The position numbers and the translations under genes were made by a program. The notes under the pieces were generated by a model. It saw only the letters and a list, made by a program, of their open reading frames with translations, was not told the DNA's origin and made no database searches. A stretch of 64,000 bases of DNA. Source: Teredinibacter purpureus. Lineage in GTDB: Bacteria > Pseudomonadota > Gammaproteobacteria > Pseudomonadales > Cellvibrionaceae. The stretch covers positions 3,551,501 through 3,615,500 of the forward strand of contig NZ_CP060092.1 in NCBI RefSeq assembly GCF_014217335.1, given 5' to 3'. Below are positions 14,794-23,893 of the stretch, piece after piece; within the stretch, counting starts at the first letter, position 1, and each line of letters opens with the position of its first letter.

Positions 14794-14901
14794 TAACGCC
14801 TGTAGCACCTGCACAAATTGTGGCGTGCCTTTTGGTGTACTGTGAGCAACGCGAACACCAAAAGGCGCGTTGCAATTTGTGTCAGGTGGCTACACTTGTT
14901 A
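14794..14901 (-). repeat. attC site 26 (subtype shared with 11 and 18)
   Basis: TAACG...GTTA ends; inner GCCTTTTGGTG/CACCAAAAGGC and arms CACCTGCACAAATTG/CAATTTGTGTCAGGTG. Confidence 0.92.
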
Positions 14902-15255
14902 GGTGCCGGTAGTAACTCTAACTTGCACACCCTTTTTATATTTTTTCCTTTCAATAACTTTACTTTCTGAAACCCTGTAATTCACCCAAAATTCTTTGGG
15001 GTCTCCGGGGTATCCACATGGAAAAACAAATAACTCAGTGACTTCTTGTGCAGCGCCTATTTCAATTCGGTGAGCCACATCACCAGGAAAATCATTTTCG
15101 CCTGAATCTATTTCCATTCCATGCCAGTCGATACTCGCAACAATATTTTTCTCTACCGCATCGGGATTAAAAAACTTAACAGCCAAACCGCACCTTGATG
15201 CATTAGCAGCATTGACAAAGGTAAGAGATAATATTATTGCGAAAATATACTTCAC
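14899..15255 (-). CDS. Exported hypothetical cassette protein (118 aa)
   Basis: GTG start (15253-15255) behind AGGTGA. Signal peptide MKYIFAIILSLTFVNAANA, then a ~98-residue mature domain with two cysteines near 22 and 80. The domain is beta-rich (IVASIDWHGMEIDSGENDFP, ELFVFPCGYPGDPKEFWVNY). The pattern of a Trp/His-containing strand and a basic C-terminus (ERKKYKKGVQVRV) is not one I recognise. Stop in attC 26. Confidence 0.76.
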   Translation of the reverse strand: MKYIFAIILSLTFVNAANASRCGLAVKFFNPDAVEKNIVASIDWHGMEIDSGENDFPGDVAHRIEIGAAQEVTELFVFPCGYPGDPKEFWVNYRVSESKVIERKKYKKGVQVRVTTGT

Positions 15256-15266
15256 TTGAATTCACC

Positions 15267-15402
15267 TAACGTCGCCATTCAGCTGCGTAAATTGTGACGA
15301 TTGATTTGTGCAAGAATACGCGCAGCGTATGCACAAAACAATCGTTGCAATTTACGTCAGGCGGAGGCGCGTAGCGCCGGAGCGGACTGCAATGCCTTGT
15401 TA
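15267..15402 (-). repeat. attC site 27 (longest, ~136 bp)
   Basis: TAACG...GTTA ends; inner TTGATTTGTGCA/TGCACAAAACAA and a central ACGCGCAGCGT hairpin, plus an extra GGCGCGTAGCGCC hairpin in the right arm. It is the attC of the first cassette. Confidence 0.88.
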
Positions 15403-16080
15403 GTTTTTTGAGCGAACAAAGGAAGATTCGTAATGTTTTTCCCAGATGTTCTGATTTAATAACTCATAGCCTCTTGCCGCCTCTGGGCATTTCTCAAGCG
15501 CTAGCTGAATTTCATTTTCAGTTAACGATGATAGCTCAACGTTTCCAGGCACTGCCAAATCCAAGCCAAATATATTCTCACCCATATCTGTAGTTAACTT
15601 GACGTGATCTAGAACAGTTATTTTTTTAGCAACAAGACTGAAAGGTATGTCAAATTGATCTTTCTCGTCAAGATAGTAGCCACTACCACCACCTGCGAAA
15701 TTCCAGTACTTAATGGTAAATAGGCTATACGCTCCAGCAGGCAAAATACGACAAAAGTAATAGCCCTTTTCTTCCTTCTTGGAATCGATTATGTCATAGC
15801 TGGTATCAGCGCCAAACATGTTTCCCCTAACAGAACTAAATCTATCGCTATACTCTAATTCTCCAGTCGCAGTATAGTAAACCGACATTGAATTAAAAGG
15901 TTGGCCGCATTTGGTTCCAGAAGAATTTGCCTTACATTGAACAGAATATTTCCCCACTAAATATGATCGCTCAGACTCATCTAGGCTTTCAATTAACTTA
16001 TTTCTCTGGTCTTCATAAGTAACGCAACCAGCCATAATCACGAATGACGAAATGGTTAGAAAATGCTTTATATATTTTAT
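15400..16080 (-). CDS. Putative lipoprotein, first cassette gene, apparent ATA start
   Basis: This is the most promoter-proximal gene of the array. The coding frame without doubt covers the lipobox-like IMAGC and the ~205 residues after it. With a GTG start at 16039-16041 almost no signal peptide would remain. In frame upstream, ATA at 16078-16080, eight bases after GAGG, gives MKYIKHFLTISSFVIMAGC, an ideal lipoprotein signal whose start matches MKYIF of other cassette genes. ATA as a start is very rare, so either a start codon has mutated or it is used weakly. The mature domain (SVYYTATGELEYSDRF, GYYFCRILPAGAYSLF) is unassigned. Confidence 0.65.
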   Translation of the reverse strand: MKYIKHFLTISSFVIMAGCVTYEDQRNKLIESLDESERSYLVGKYSVQCKANSSGTKCGQPFNSMSVYYTATGELEYSDRFSSVRGNMFGADTSYDIIDSKKEEKGYYFCRILPAGAYSLFTIKYWNFAGGGSGYYLDEKDQFDIPFSLVAKKITVLDHVKLTTDMGENIFGLDLAVPGNVELSSLTENEIQLALEKCPEAARGYELLNQNIWEKHYESSFVRSKN

Positions 16081-16158
16081 GACTAATTCCTCGGTATAAG
16101 ATTAAAAACTAACAGTTTATTCAACGTCGTTAAGACGCATTTCCACAACATTTATACT

Positions 16159-16182
16159 TATATACCTAAATCTAGGCATATA
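16159..16182. promoter_or_regulatory. 24-bp near-perfect palindrome upstream of the array
   Basis: TATATACCTA and TAGGCATATA flank a 4-base centre, with nine of ten positions paired. It lies just downstream of a putative minus-strand promoter and ~80 bases before the first cassette gene, which suits an operator. The binding protein is unknown. Confidence 0.4.
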
Positions 16183-16187
16183 GCAAT

Positions 16188-16216
16188 AGTATTTATACAG
16201 CGTGGATATATGTCAG
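16188..16216 (-). promoter_or_regulatory. Putative cassette-array promoter
   Basis: On the minus strand CTGACA (16211-16216), a 17-base spacer and AATACT (16188-16193) resemble a sigma-70 promoter reading into the first cassette. The match is moderate (5/6 and 4/6) and it rests on sequence alone. Confidence 0.4.
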
Positions 16217-16223
16217 TACGACG

Positions 16224-16583
16224 TCAAAGTTCGTGAATTGAGGGCGCGTTTAAGCCTAATACCACTTTGTGCTCTAAACCAAGTTTACGCACCACCTTAT
16301 GTGGTAAATACCACGCTTTTTGACTGCGATCCCATTGCCCGTTATGTTCTTTTATTAGGCGTCTTAGCTTTAGCTCGGTGAAACCTATTTTCAATGGTAG
16401 GTACAACCCTTTTCTCGCGTCACGATCCATTGGCCGCGTGTCTACAACAATTTCTACCGTAGTTAATATTCTTTTATTGGTATCATCTCTTCTGTAACGC
16501 ACGTTTACGAGTTTATCAGCCCATTTTTCGTAGTACCGTATTGTGCCCGGCGTACCGGGCGCCATGGTTTTTATCACGTCCAT
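16224..16583 (-). CDS. Conserved hypothetical protein (119 aa) between gorA and the array
   Basis: The protein starts MDVIKTMAPGTPGTIRYYEK behind AAGGAAG and carries LVNVRYRR and TTVEIVVDTRPM, then a basic C-terminal domain (KLRRLIKEHNGQWDRSQKAW, VVRKLGLEHKVV). I recall similar short proteins beginning MDVIKTMKPGxPGT in many gammaproteobacteria, without known function. The basic WDRSQKAWYLP part suggests nucleic-acid contact, but this is only inference. It is 38 bases downstream of gorA on the same strand, so co-transcription is likely. It stands where an integron integrase would be expected but is not one. Confidence 0.75.
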   Translation of the reverse strand: MDVIKTMAPGTPGTIRYYEKWADKLVNVRYRRDDTNKRILTTVEIVVDTRPMDRDARKGLYLPLKIGFTELKLRRLIKEHNGQWDRSQKAWYLPHKVVRKLGLEHKVVLGLNAPSIHEL

Positions 16584-16621
16584 TGTCCAGCTTCCTTGCT
16601 GTGTTTATAGTTATCTGTACC

Positions 16622-18037
16622 TTAACCAACTGGCTCCCGCATGGTGACGAATTCTTCAGCGGCCGTTGGGTGGATACCAATGGTGCTGTCAAAGTGTGCT
16701 TTTGTCGCTCCTGCTTTTATGGCAATGGCAAGACCTTGCATTATTTCGCCTGCGTCAGGGCCAACCATATGGGCGCCCAATATTTTGTCTGTATTTTTAT
16801 CGACAATCAATTTCATTAGCGTACGCTCATCAAGGCCACTTAGCGTATGCTTCATGGCTTTAAATTCGCTCTTATAAATGTCGAGCGTATACCCTCTTTC
16901 AAGTGCTTCCTCTTCTGTCAGCCCTACGGTGCCAATATTGGGCTGACAAAATACTGCGGTGGCAATATTGTCGTAATCCATATTAATGGGCTGTCCGTCG
17001 AAAAGATGACGCGCTAACGCCATACCTTCGGACAAGGCCACAGGGGTAAGCTGTTTACGCCCAATAACATCCCCTAACGCGTAAACCCCTTCTACATTCG
17101 TTGTAAAATTGTTATCGACGATAATACTACCATCGGTTTTTTGCGCAACGCCTAAGGCTTCTAGACCAAGATTGCCTGTTTTGGGTGTTCGGCCAATAGC
17201 TGTCACAACGGCGTCGACAGTCACATTCCGATCTTCTTCGTTTTGCGCAGAGTTCTTTATGTTCACGGTGAGTGAACCATCATTATTTTTTTGCACACTA
17301 GAGATTTGTTGCTTAAACGATAATTTAATGCCTTTTTTTCGAATTTCTTCGGCCACAAAATGGCGAATACTGTTATCAAAGTTACGTAGAAAAAGTTCGC
17401 CACGGTAGACCAGTTCAGTATCGCAGCCTAAACTATTTAAGATACCCGCGAATTCAACAGCAATGTAGCCTCCACCTTCAACGATTACTTTTTGTGGTAA
17501 TGTTTCTAGGTAAAAAAATTCGTTTGAATCGATAGTGTATTCAGCGCCTTGGTAAGTAGGCTTTCGGGGCCAGCTGCCGGTGGCAATTAGAATATGCTTA
17601 ACTTTATAGTTTGTGCCATTGACGCTAACGCTGTTTTTACCCGCTAAGGTCGCTCTACCGTGCAATATCTCTACATTAGCGCCGGATAAGATATTGTTAT
17701 AGACGCCATTTAAGCGTTTTATTTCTGTTGTTTTATTGTCACGCAGTGTTTGCCAGTTAAAGCTAAGCTCTCCATGCCCCCATCCAAAACCTTTTGATGC
17801 GTCAAAATCTTCGCGAAATTGCGATGCATAAACAAATAATTTTTTGGGGACACAGCCAACATTGACACAGGTTCCTCCCAGATACAGTTCTTCTGCTACG
17901 GCAACCCTTGCGCCCAACTGTGAGGCTATGCGACTTGCCCGCACGCCGCCTGAACCGGCTCCAATTACAAAAAAATCGTAATCGAATGCAGTATCATTAA
18001 CATCGGTTATTAAGGATGAACTGGGAGTCTCTGACAT
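16622..18037 (-). CDS. gorA: Glutathione-disulfide reductase
   Basis: A 471-residue flavoprotein that reduces oxidised glutathione with NADPH in the cytoplasm. The FAD site GAGSGG lies near residue 27, and the redox pair Cys57/Cys62 is in GGTCVNVGCVPKK. The NADPH-binding GGGYIAVEFAG is near 188. The downstream YRGELFLRNFD arginines favour NADPH over NADH. The catalytic His456-Glu461 pair is in HPTAAEE near the C-terminus. Full length for the family (~450) with a ~19-residue N-terminal extension; an internal start near residue 20 is not obvious. It is followed by a small conserved gene. Confidence 0.96.
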   Translation of the reverse strand: MSETPSSSLITDVNDTAFDYDFFVIGAGSGGVRASRIASQLGARVAVAEELYLGGTCVNVGCVPKKLFVYASQFREDFDASKGFGWGHGELSFNWQTLRDNKTTEIKRLNGVYNNILSGANVEILHGRATLAGKNSVSVNGTNYKVKHILIATGSWPRKPTYQGAEYTIDSNEFFYLETLPQKVIVEGGGYIAVEFAGILNSLGCDTELVYRGELFLRNFDNSIRHFVAEEIRKKGIKLSFKQQISSVQKNNDGSLTVNIKNSAQNEEDRNVTVDAVVTAIGRTPKTGNLGLEALGVAQKTDGSIIVDNNFTTNVEGVYALGDVIGRKQLTPVALSEGMALARHLFDGQPINMDYDNIATAVFCQPNIGTVGLTEEEALERGYTLDIYKSEFKAMKHTLSGLDERTLMKLIVDKNTDKILGAHMVGPDAGEIMQGLAIAIKAGATKAHFDSTIGIHPTAAEEFVTMREPVG

Positions 18038-18101
18038 ATTGAATACCTCTAGCTGAATCGCAACGGAGAAGGTACTAGCATAAGGTGCAAGAGGTCTTAT
18101 A

Positions 18102-18368
18102 TCAAACGTCTATCTCTATTGAAGGATGACCTTGATCATTTTTTCGGCGGTCGGCTCCTGAGCGTAACTCGTAGAGTTTACGGGTTGTTTTGCAAGGCCT
18201 TTGCCTGCGGTCTAACTGTTGTCGGCGCTCTTTGCGTGGCCGCCTATTATTGGACGCCACGGTGTTTTTTTGATCTTGGTGAGGTTCTACGGAGGCCGCG
18301 CTACGCTCGCGCTTAGTGGCGGAGTTTATCGGCTGTGGTCTATTGGAGGGTGTGATTGCATCAACCAT
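18102..18368 (-). CDS. Small basic hypothetical protein (88 aa)
   Basis: ATG at 18366-18368 gives MVDAITPSNRPQPINSATK; a longer frame to 18416 is possible. The C-terminal half is strongly basic and holds KERRQQLDRRQRP and YELRSGADRRKNDQ. The pattern RSGADRRK recurs in small uncharacterised proteins of related bacteria as far as I recall. No ribosome site is evident. It may be a disordered nucleic-acid-binding protein. It lies between cysG and gorA on the same strand. Confidence 0.5.
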   Translation of the reverse strand: MVDAITPSNRPQPINSATKRERSAASVEPHQDQKNTVASNNRRPRKERRQQLDRRQRPCKTTRKLYELRSGADRRKNDQGHPSIEIDV

Positions 18369-18534
18369 GCGTGTCGTTCTATAACGTTGGCGCCGAGCAA
18401 TAGCGCAGCGCAACAATTAAGTTGGTAAAAAGCGCTGTTACTGTAGCGCCTAACTTAGTAGGTTTTTCGGCAATTATCAGGTTTTCTTTAGCGGCTAACG
18501 TCGCTAGCGCAATGTTGTTGTGCGCACGTTAATT

Positions 18535-19935
18535 TTACGGTGTAGCTATTTCATCGGTCTGTTTAAACCACGCTAATTTCGAATGAAGCTTAACCACATC
18601 ACCAATTATAATTAAAGTAGGGGCATGAACCGTGCGGCCTTTAATTAGCCCGGGTAATTTTTCTAAAGTGGAGGCATGAACGACCTGAGTTGGTAGTGTG
18701 CCCCGCTCCACCAAGGCTGCACCTGTATCGGCATCTTTGCCGTATTCGATAAGCTTGGCGCAAATTTCCTCTAACCCTACCAGCCCCATATAGAAAACTA
18801 GGGTTTGTCGTGCATCCACGAATTCTTGCCAATTTAGGTTTGCCTGACCGTCTTTTAAATGGCCCGTTATAAAACGAACAGACTGTGAATAATCTCGATG
18901 TGTAAGCGGAATACCTGCGTAGGCAGCACAACCCGATGCCGCTGTTATGCCAGGCACAACTTGAAACGGGATGTTGTGCTCGGCCAACAAATCGATTTCT
19001 TCACCCCCACGACCAAAGATAAACGGGTCGCCGCCTTTTAATCGCAGTACTCGTTTGCCCTGCTGTGCGTAGGACAATAACGTTTGATTGATGGCCTCTT
19101 GCGGCATGGCATGTTCACTGCGTTTTTTGCCCACGTAGATGCGGTCCGCGTCGCGGCGAACCATTTCCAATATGGGTTCGGATACGAGTCGATCGTACAG
19201 AACGACTTCGGCTTGCTGCATTAAACGCAGCGCCTTAAACGTGAGTAGATCGGGGTCTCCGGGGCCAGCTCCAACAAGATAAACTTCCCCTCCTGTTTCG
19301 CAATCCTCCGCGGCTAGGCGTTGCACCATCGCACACTCCGCTTGCGCTTCGTTACCAGCCAATACTTGCTCGGCTATTTCGCCATTTAGAACACTCTCCC
19401 AAAAACGGCGACGAAGCTCTCCATCCGCAAAGGTTTGTTTCACTTTGTCGCGGAAACGGCTGGCTAGCTGGGCTAATTTGCCATACCGCCCAGGTATGGT
19501 GGCTTCTAGATGTGAGCGTATGCGACGCGCTAAAACAGGCGCTTCACCCCCACTCGAAATGCCAATAATAAGGGGGTTTCTATCCACAATAGCGGGGGTT
19601 ATCACGCTGCATAACTGTGGGCAATCGACAACGTTCACGGGTAGGTTTAGTGCATGACAATCACTGGATACCTGCTGATTAAGCCGGTCATTATCGGTAG
19701 CGGATATCACCAGTACTGTGTTGTTCAAATACCCCTTTTCGTAACACTGCACATAACACTCACCACCACTTTGACTGACAAGTGTTTGTAGTTCGGGCTG
19801 TATATACGGAGCTACTACATAAATAGCCGCATTGGCTTTTGCCAATAACCGTGCTTTACGGGTAGCAATGGTGCCACCACCAACGATTAGGCAACGCTTG
19901 CCCCTTAAATCAAAAAATAGTGGAAGATAATCCAT
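18535..19935 (-). CDS. cysG: Siroheme synthase CysG (trifunctional)
   Basis: This 466-residue fusion makes siroheme from uroporphyrinogen III. Residues 1-~200 are the precorrin-2 dehydrogenase/ferrochelatase part, with the NAD motif [10 protein letters not shown] at 18-27 and [15 protein letters not shown] around 125-140. Residues ~215-460 are the SAM-dependent uroporphyrinogen methyltransferase, with [37 protein letters not shown] and VPGITAASG. The length matches E. coli CysG (457). Siroheme is needed by sulfite and nitrite reductases. It follows serS at ~107 bases on the same strand. Confidence 0.97.
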   Translation of the reverse strand: MDYLPLFFDLRGKRCLIVGGGTIATRKARLLAKANAAIYVVAPYIQPELQTLVSQSGGECYVQCYEKGYLNNTVLVISATDNDRLNQQVSSDCHALNLPVNVVDCPQLCSVITPAIVDRNPLIIGISSGGEAPVLARRIRSHLEATIPGRYGKLAQLASRFRDKVKQTFADGELRRRFWESVLNGEIAEQVLAGNEAQAECAMVQRLAAEDCETGGEVYLVGAGPGDPDLLTFKALRLMQQAEVVLYDRLVSEPILEMVRRDADRIYVGKKRSEHAMPQEAINQTLLSYAQQGKRVLRLKGGDPFIFGRGGEEIDLLAEHNIPFQVVPGITAASGCAAYAGIPLTHRDYSQSVRFITGHLKDGQANLNWQEFVDARQTLVFYMGLVGLEEICAKLIEYGKDADTGAALVERGTLPTQVVHASTLEKLPGLIKGRTVHAPTLIIIGDVVKLHSKLAWFKQTDEIATP

Positions 19936-20042
19936 TGGGTTTACCTCAAACAGGGCGGGTTGTTCGATTATCGAAAATAGATACGCCCAATGCGATTACA
20001 CATTGGGCGCTACAAAGACACACTATGTGACAGGGCTAACGC

Positions 20043-21706
<1,664 letters not shown>

Positions 21707-21762
21707 AATAATCTCGAAATATAAATTATTGATTAACCGTCAACTATAAAAGCACTGCGATG

Positions 21763-23115
21763 CTATTTAGTAGTCGTTTTACTCGCCGTTTTAGCGTGTT
21801 TATTTAGACTGCGTAGCCGTTGTAATTTTTCGCCAATTTGAATTTCTAAACCACGATTTACCGGTGTATAAAATTGATGTGCGTCCATTTCGTCTGGGAA
21901 ATAGTGTTCGCCAGCAGCAAAGGCTTCGGGCTCATCATGGGCGTACCGATATTCGCTACCATAGTCCAGTGTTTTCATGAGTGTGGTTGGCGCGTTACGC
22001 AAATGCATCGGTACATCATAGCTCGGTAGGCTTTGTACCACTGCGCGTGCCGCTTTGTACGCATTATACACGGCGTTACTCTTTGCGGCAGAAGCCAAAT
22101 ACACAACCGATTGAGCAATGGCTAACTCTCCTTCAGGGCTACCCAGCCGCTCTTGTACATCCCACGCACTTAACGCTATTTGCAGGCCTCTTGGGTCTGC
22201 GTTGCCGATGTCTTCACTGGCCATTCTAACGACTCGGCGGGCAATATACAGCGGGTCACAGCCTCCGTCGAGCATTCGTACAAGCCAATAGAGGGCGGCG
22301 TCTGGGTCTGAACCGCGCACGGACTTATGTAGTGCTGATATTTGTTCATAAAATAGGTCGCCGCCTTTGTCAAACCGACGAACATCCCCTGTTAGCACTT
22401 GCTCAACGACTTGCAGCGGTACAGCCTTGCCCTCTTCCGTTAAGTCACTTGCAATTTCAAGTAAATTCAATACTTTTCGAGCATCGCCATCGGCAGCGGC
22501 TATGAGTAACGGCTGAACCCCTTCGGCGAGTGATAGCTTTTTGCGACCTAAGCCAACATCAATCGTTAACGCCCGCTGTACTAATTCACTTAGCTGCTCT
22601 TCGGTGAAACTTTGCAGTACATATACACGGCATCGTGACAATAAGGCGTTGTTAACTTCAAAGGAGGGGTTTTCTGTGGTGGCGCCCACAAAAATGAGAG
22701 TGCCGTCTTCTACGTAGGGTAAAAATGCATCTTGCTGGGATTTATTAAAGCGATGTACTTCATCGACAAATAATATTGTTTGCCGCTGGTAAGCTTGCCG
22801 CTGCTGTTGTGCTTCGATAACCGCAGCTCGAATATCTTTTACGCCTGCGAGTACGGCGGATATTGAGAGAAAATGCGCATTAATTTCATTGGCTAATAAT
22901 TTTGCCAGTGAGGTTTTGCCGACTCCGGGCGGGCCCCACAAAATCATCGAGTGTATTTGCCCCTGCTCAAGCGCTAAACGGAGCGGTTTGCCCTCGCCCA
23001 GTAAATGTTCCTGCCCAAGATAGTCGACAAGTTTGCGCGGCCGCATGCGCGCGGCTAGCGGTTGGTGCGCAGAAAGGTCGGTTGGAGATTCGCTGAATAG
23101 ATCTGTACTGGTCAT
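21763..23115 (-). CDS. rarA: Replication-associated recombination ATPase RarA (MgsA)
   Basis: A 450-residue AAA+ ATPase of the RarA/WRNIP1 family that acts at stalled replication forks. Walker A is GPPGVGKTSLAK near residue 62. Walker B/DEVH is in LFVDEVHRFNKSQQDAFLP. Sensor 1 lies in GATTENPSFEVNNALLSRCRVY. The C-terminal MgsA tetramerisation domain has GGCDPLYIARRVVRMASEDIGNADP. Length is normal. It is downstream of lolA in the ftsK-lolA-rarA order seen in E. coli. Confidence 0.97.
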   Translation of the reverse strand: MTSTDLFSESPTDLSAHQPLAARMRPRKLVDYLGQEHLLGEGKPLRLALEQGQIHSMILWGPPGVGKTSLAKLLANEINAHFLSISAVLAGVKDIRAAVIEAQQQRQAYQRQTILFVDEVHRFNKSQQDAFLPYVEDGTLIFVGATTENPSFEVNNALLSRCRVYVLQSFTEEQLSELVQRALTIDVGLGRKKLSLAEGVQPLLIAAADGDARKVLNLLEIASDLTEEGKAVPLQVVEQVLTGDVRRFDKGGDLFYEQISALHKSVRGSDPDAALYWLVRMLDGGCDPLYIARRVVRMASEDIGNADPRGLQIALSAWDVQERLGSPEGELAIAQSVVYLASAAKSNAVYNAYKAARAVVQSLPSYDVPMHLRNAPTTLMKTLDYGSEYRYAHDEPEAFAAGEHYFPDEMDAHQFYTPVNRGLEIQIGEKLQRLRSLNKHAKTASKTTTK

Positions 23116-23195
23116 AGCCGTTTCAACACAGGGTTACCGCTTCTTTGTTCGCTAATAAAGGCTAGAGGCCAGCAGGCTTCTAGCACGATAAGAGG

Positions 23196-23861
23196 TTATT
23201 CGTTGGTTATAATATCCACACCTTCTGGTGCGACAAAATCGAAAATGCTACTCGGCAGTTCGGTATTAAGCTGTTGATCTGAAAAGGTAACAGCCGTAAC
23301 TTGCCCAAGCTTATCGACAAGTGACATAGACGCCAGCTGTTCATTTTCGTGTTTGCTATCGTACGTAAATTCAAACACAAGCTGTGTGAAGGTGCTCGCA
23401 TTCAGGTCTAGCGTTTCAAGCGTATAGCGTGCTTTTTGTTCAATTTGCGTTACCGTCACCGCGAATGTCTCGCCCAAGCTGGAAAAATCGCCGCTTAATA
23501 TTTGTGCTGGGCTGTTATCGAGACTCCGACGATCGGATACCGTTGCTTGCTCTAAGTCTGGATCATAAACCCAAAGAGAATGCTGGTTTGCCACTACCAG
23601 TTGCTCGTATGGTAGTGATACATGCCAGTAAAATAAGCCCGGATTTTTCACTTTTAACACGCCGGATGAGGGCTGAATTTCGCCTCCAGAGGGGTCCGTC
23701 AAGCTTTGCTCAAATGAGGCGGTAAAGGTTTGAATTGATTTTAACTTTGCGCTTAACTCATTCGCCGCTATAGCTTCTACCTTGTTGTCTTGCGCATACA
23801 ACTTCATCGATAAAAGGGCCAAAAAGGTACACAAGTACAAGGCTGAACGTTTTAACATCAT
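23196..23861 (-). CDS. lolA: Outer-membrane lipoprotein carrier LolA
   Basis: A 221-residue periplasmic chaperone that ferries lipoproteins from the LolCDE complex to LolB. Signal peptide MMLKRSALYLCTFLALLSMKLYAQ. The mature protein shows the half-barrel signature: FTASFEQSLTDPSGGEIQPS, then GVLKVKNPGLFYWHVSLPYEQLVVANQHSLWVYDPDLEQATV. The gene starts 32 bases downstream of ftsK's end. Sequence divergence is normal for LolA. Confidence 0.95.
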   Translation of the reverse strand: MMLKRSALYLCTFLALLSMKLYAQDNKVEAIAANELSAKLKSIQTFTASFEQSLTDPSGGEIQPSSGVLKVKNPGLFYWHVSLPYEQLVVANQHSLWVYDPDLEQATVSDRRSLDNSPAQILSGDFSSLGETFAVTVTQIEQKARYTLETLDLNASTFTQLVFEFTYDSKHENEQLASMSLVDKLGQVTAVTFSDQQLNTELPSSIFDFVAPEGVDIITNE

Positions 23862-23893
23862 AAATAATTTAATCCCATTAAATAAACAAGGTG

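Noticed and set aside
1260..15402. The regularly spaced palindromes could be taken for a CRISPR array.
   Set aside because: Units are 55-136 bp, of variable sequence, with different genes between them, and end in TAAC/GTTA boxes, which identifies them as attC sites.
16100..16160. Possible attI-like remnant next to the first cassette (GTTAAGAC and CTAAC strings).
   Set aside because: The strings are too short and lack the arrangement of integrase-binding boxes; no integrase lies nearby.
16184..16202. LexA-like half site CTGTATAAATACT near the array head.
   Set aside because: The second half (CAG) is absent, so it does not meet CTG-N10-CAG.
21707..21762. Fluoride riboswitch upstream of crcB.
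   Set aside because: Only 56 bases separate it from rarA and no conserved fluoride-aptamer sequence is present.
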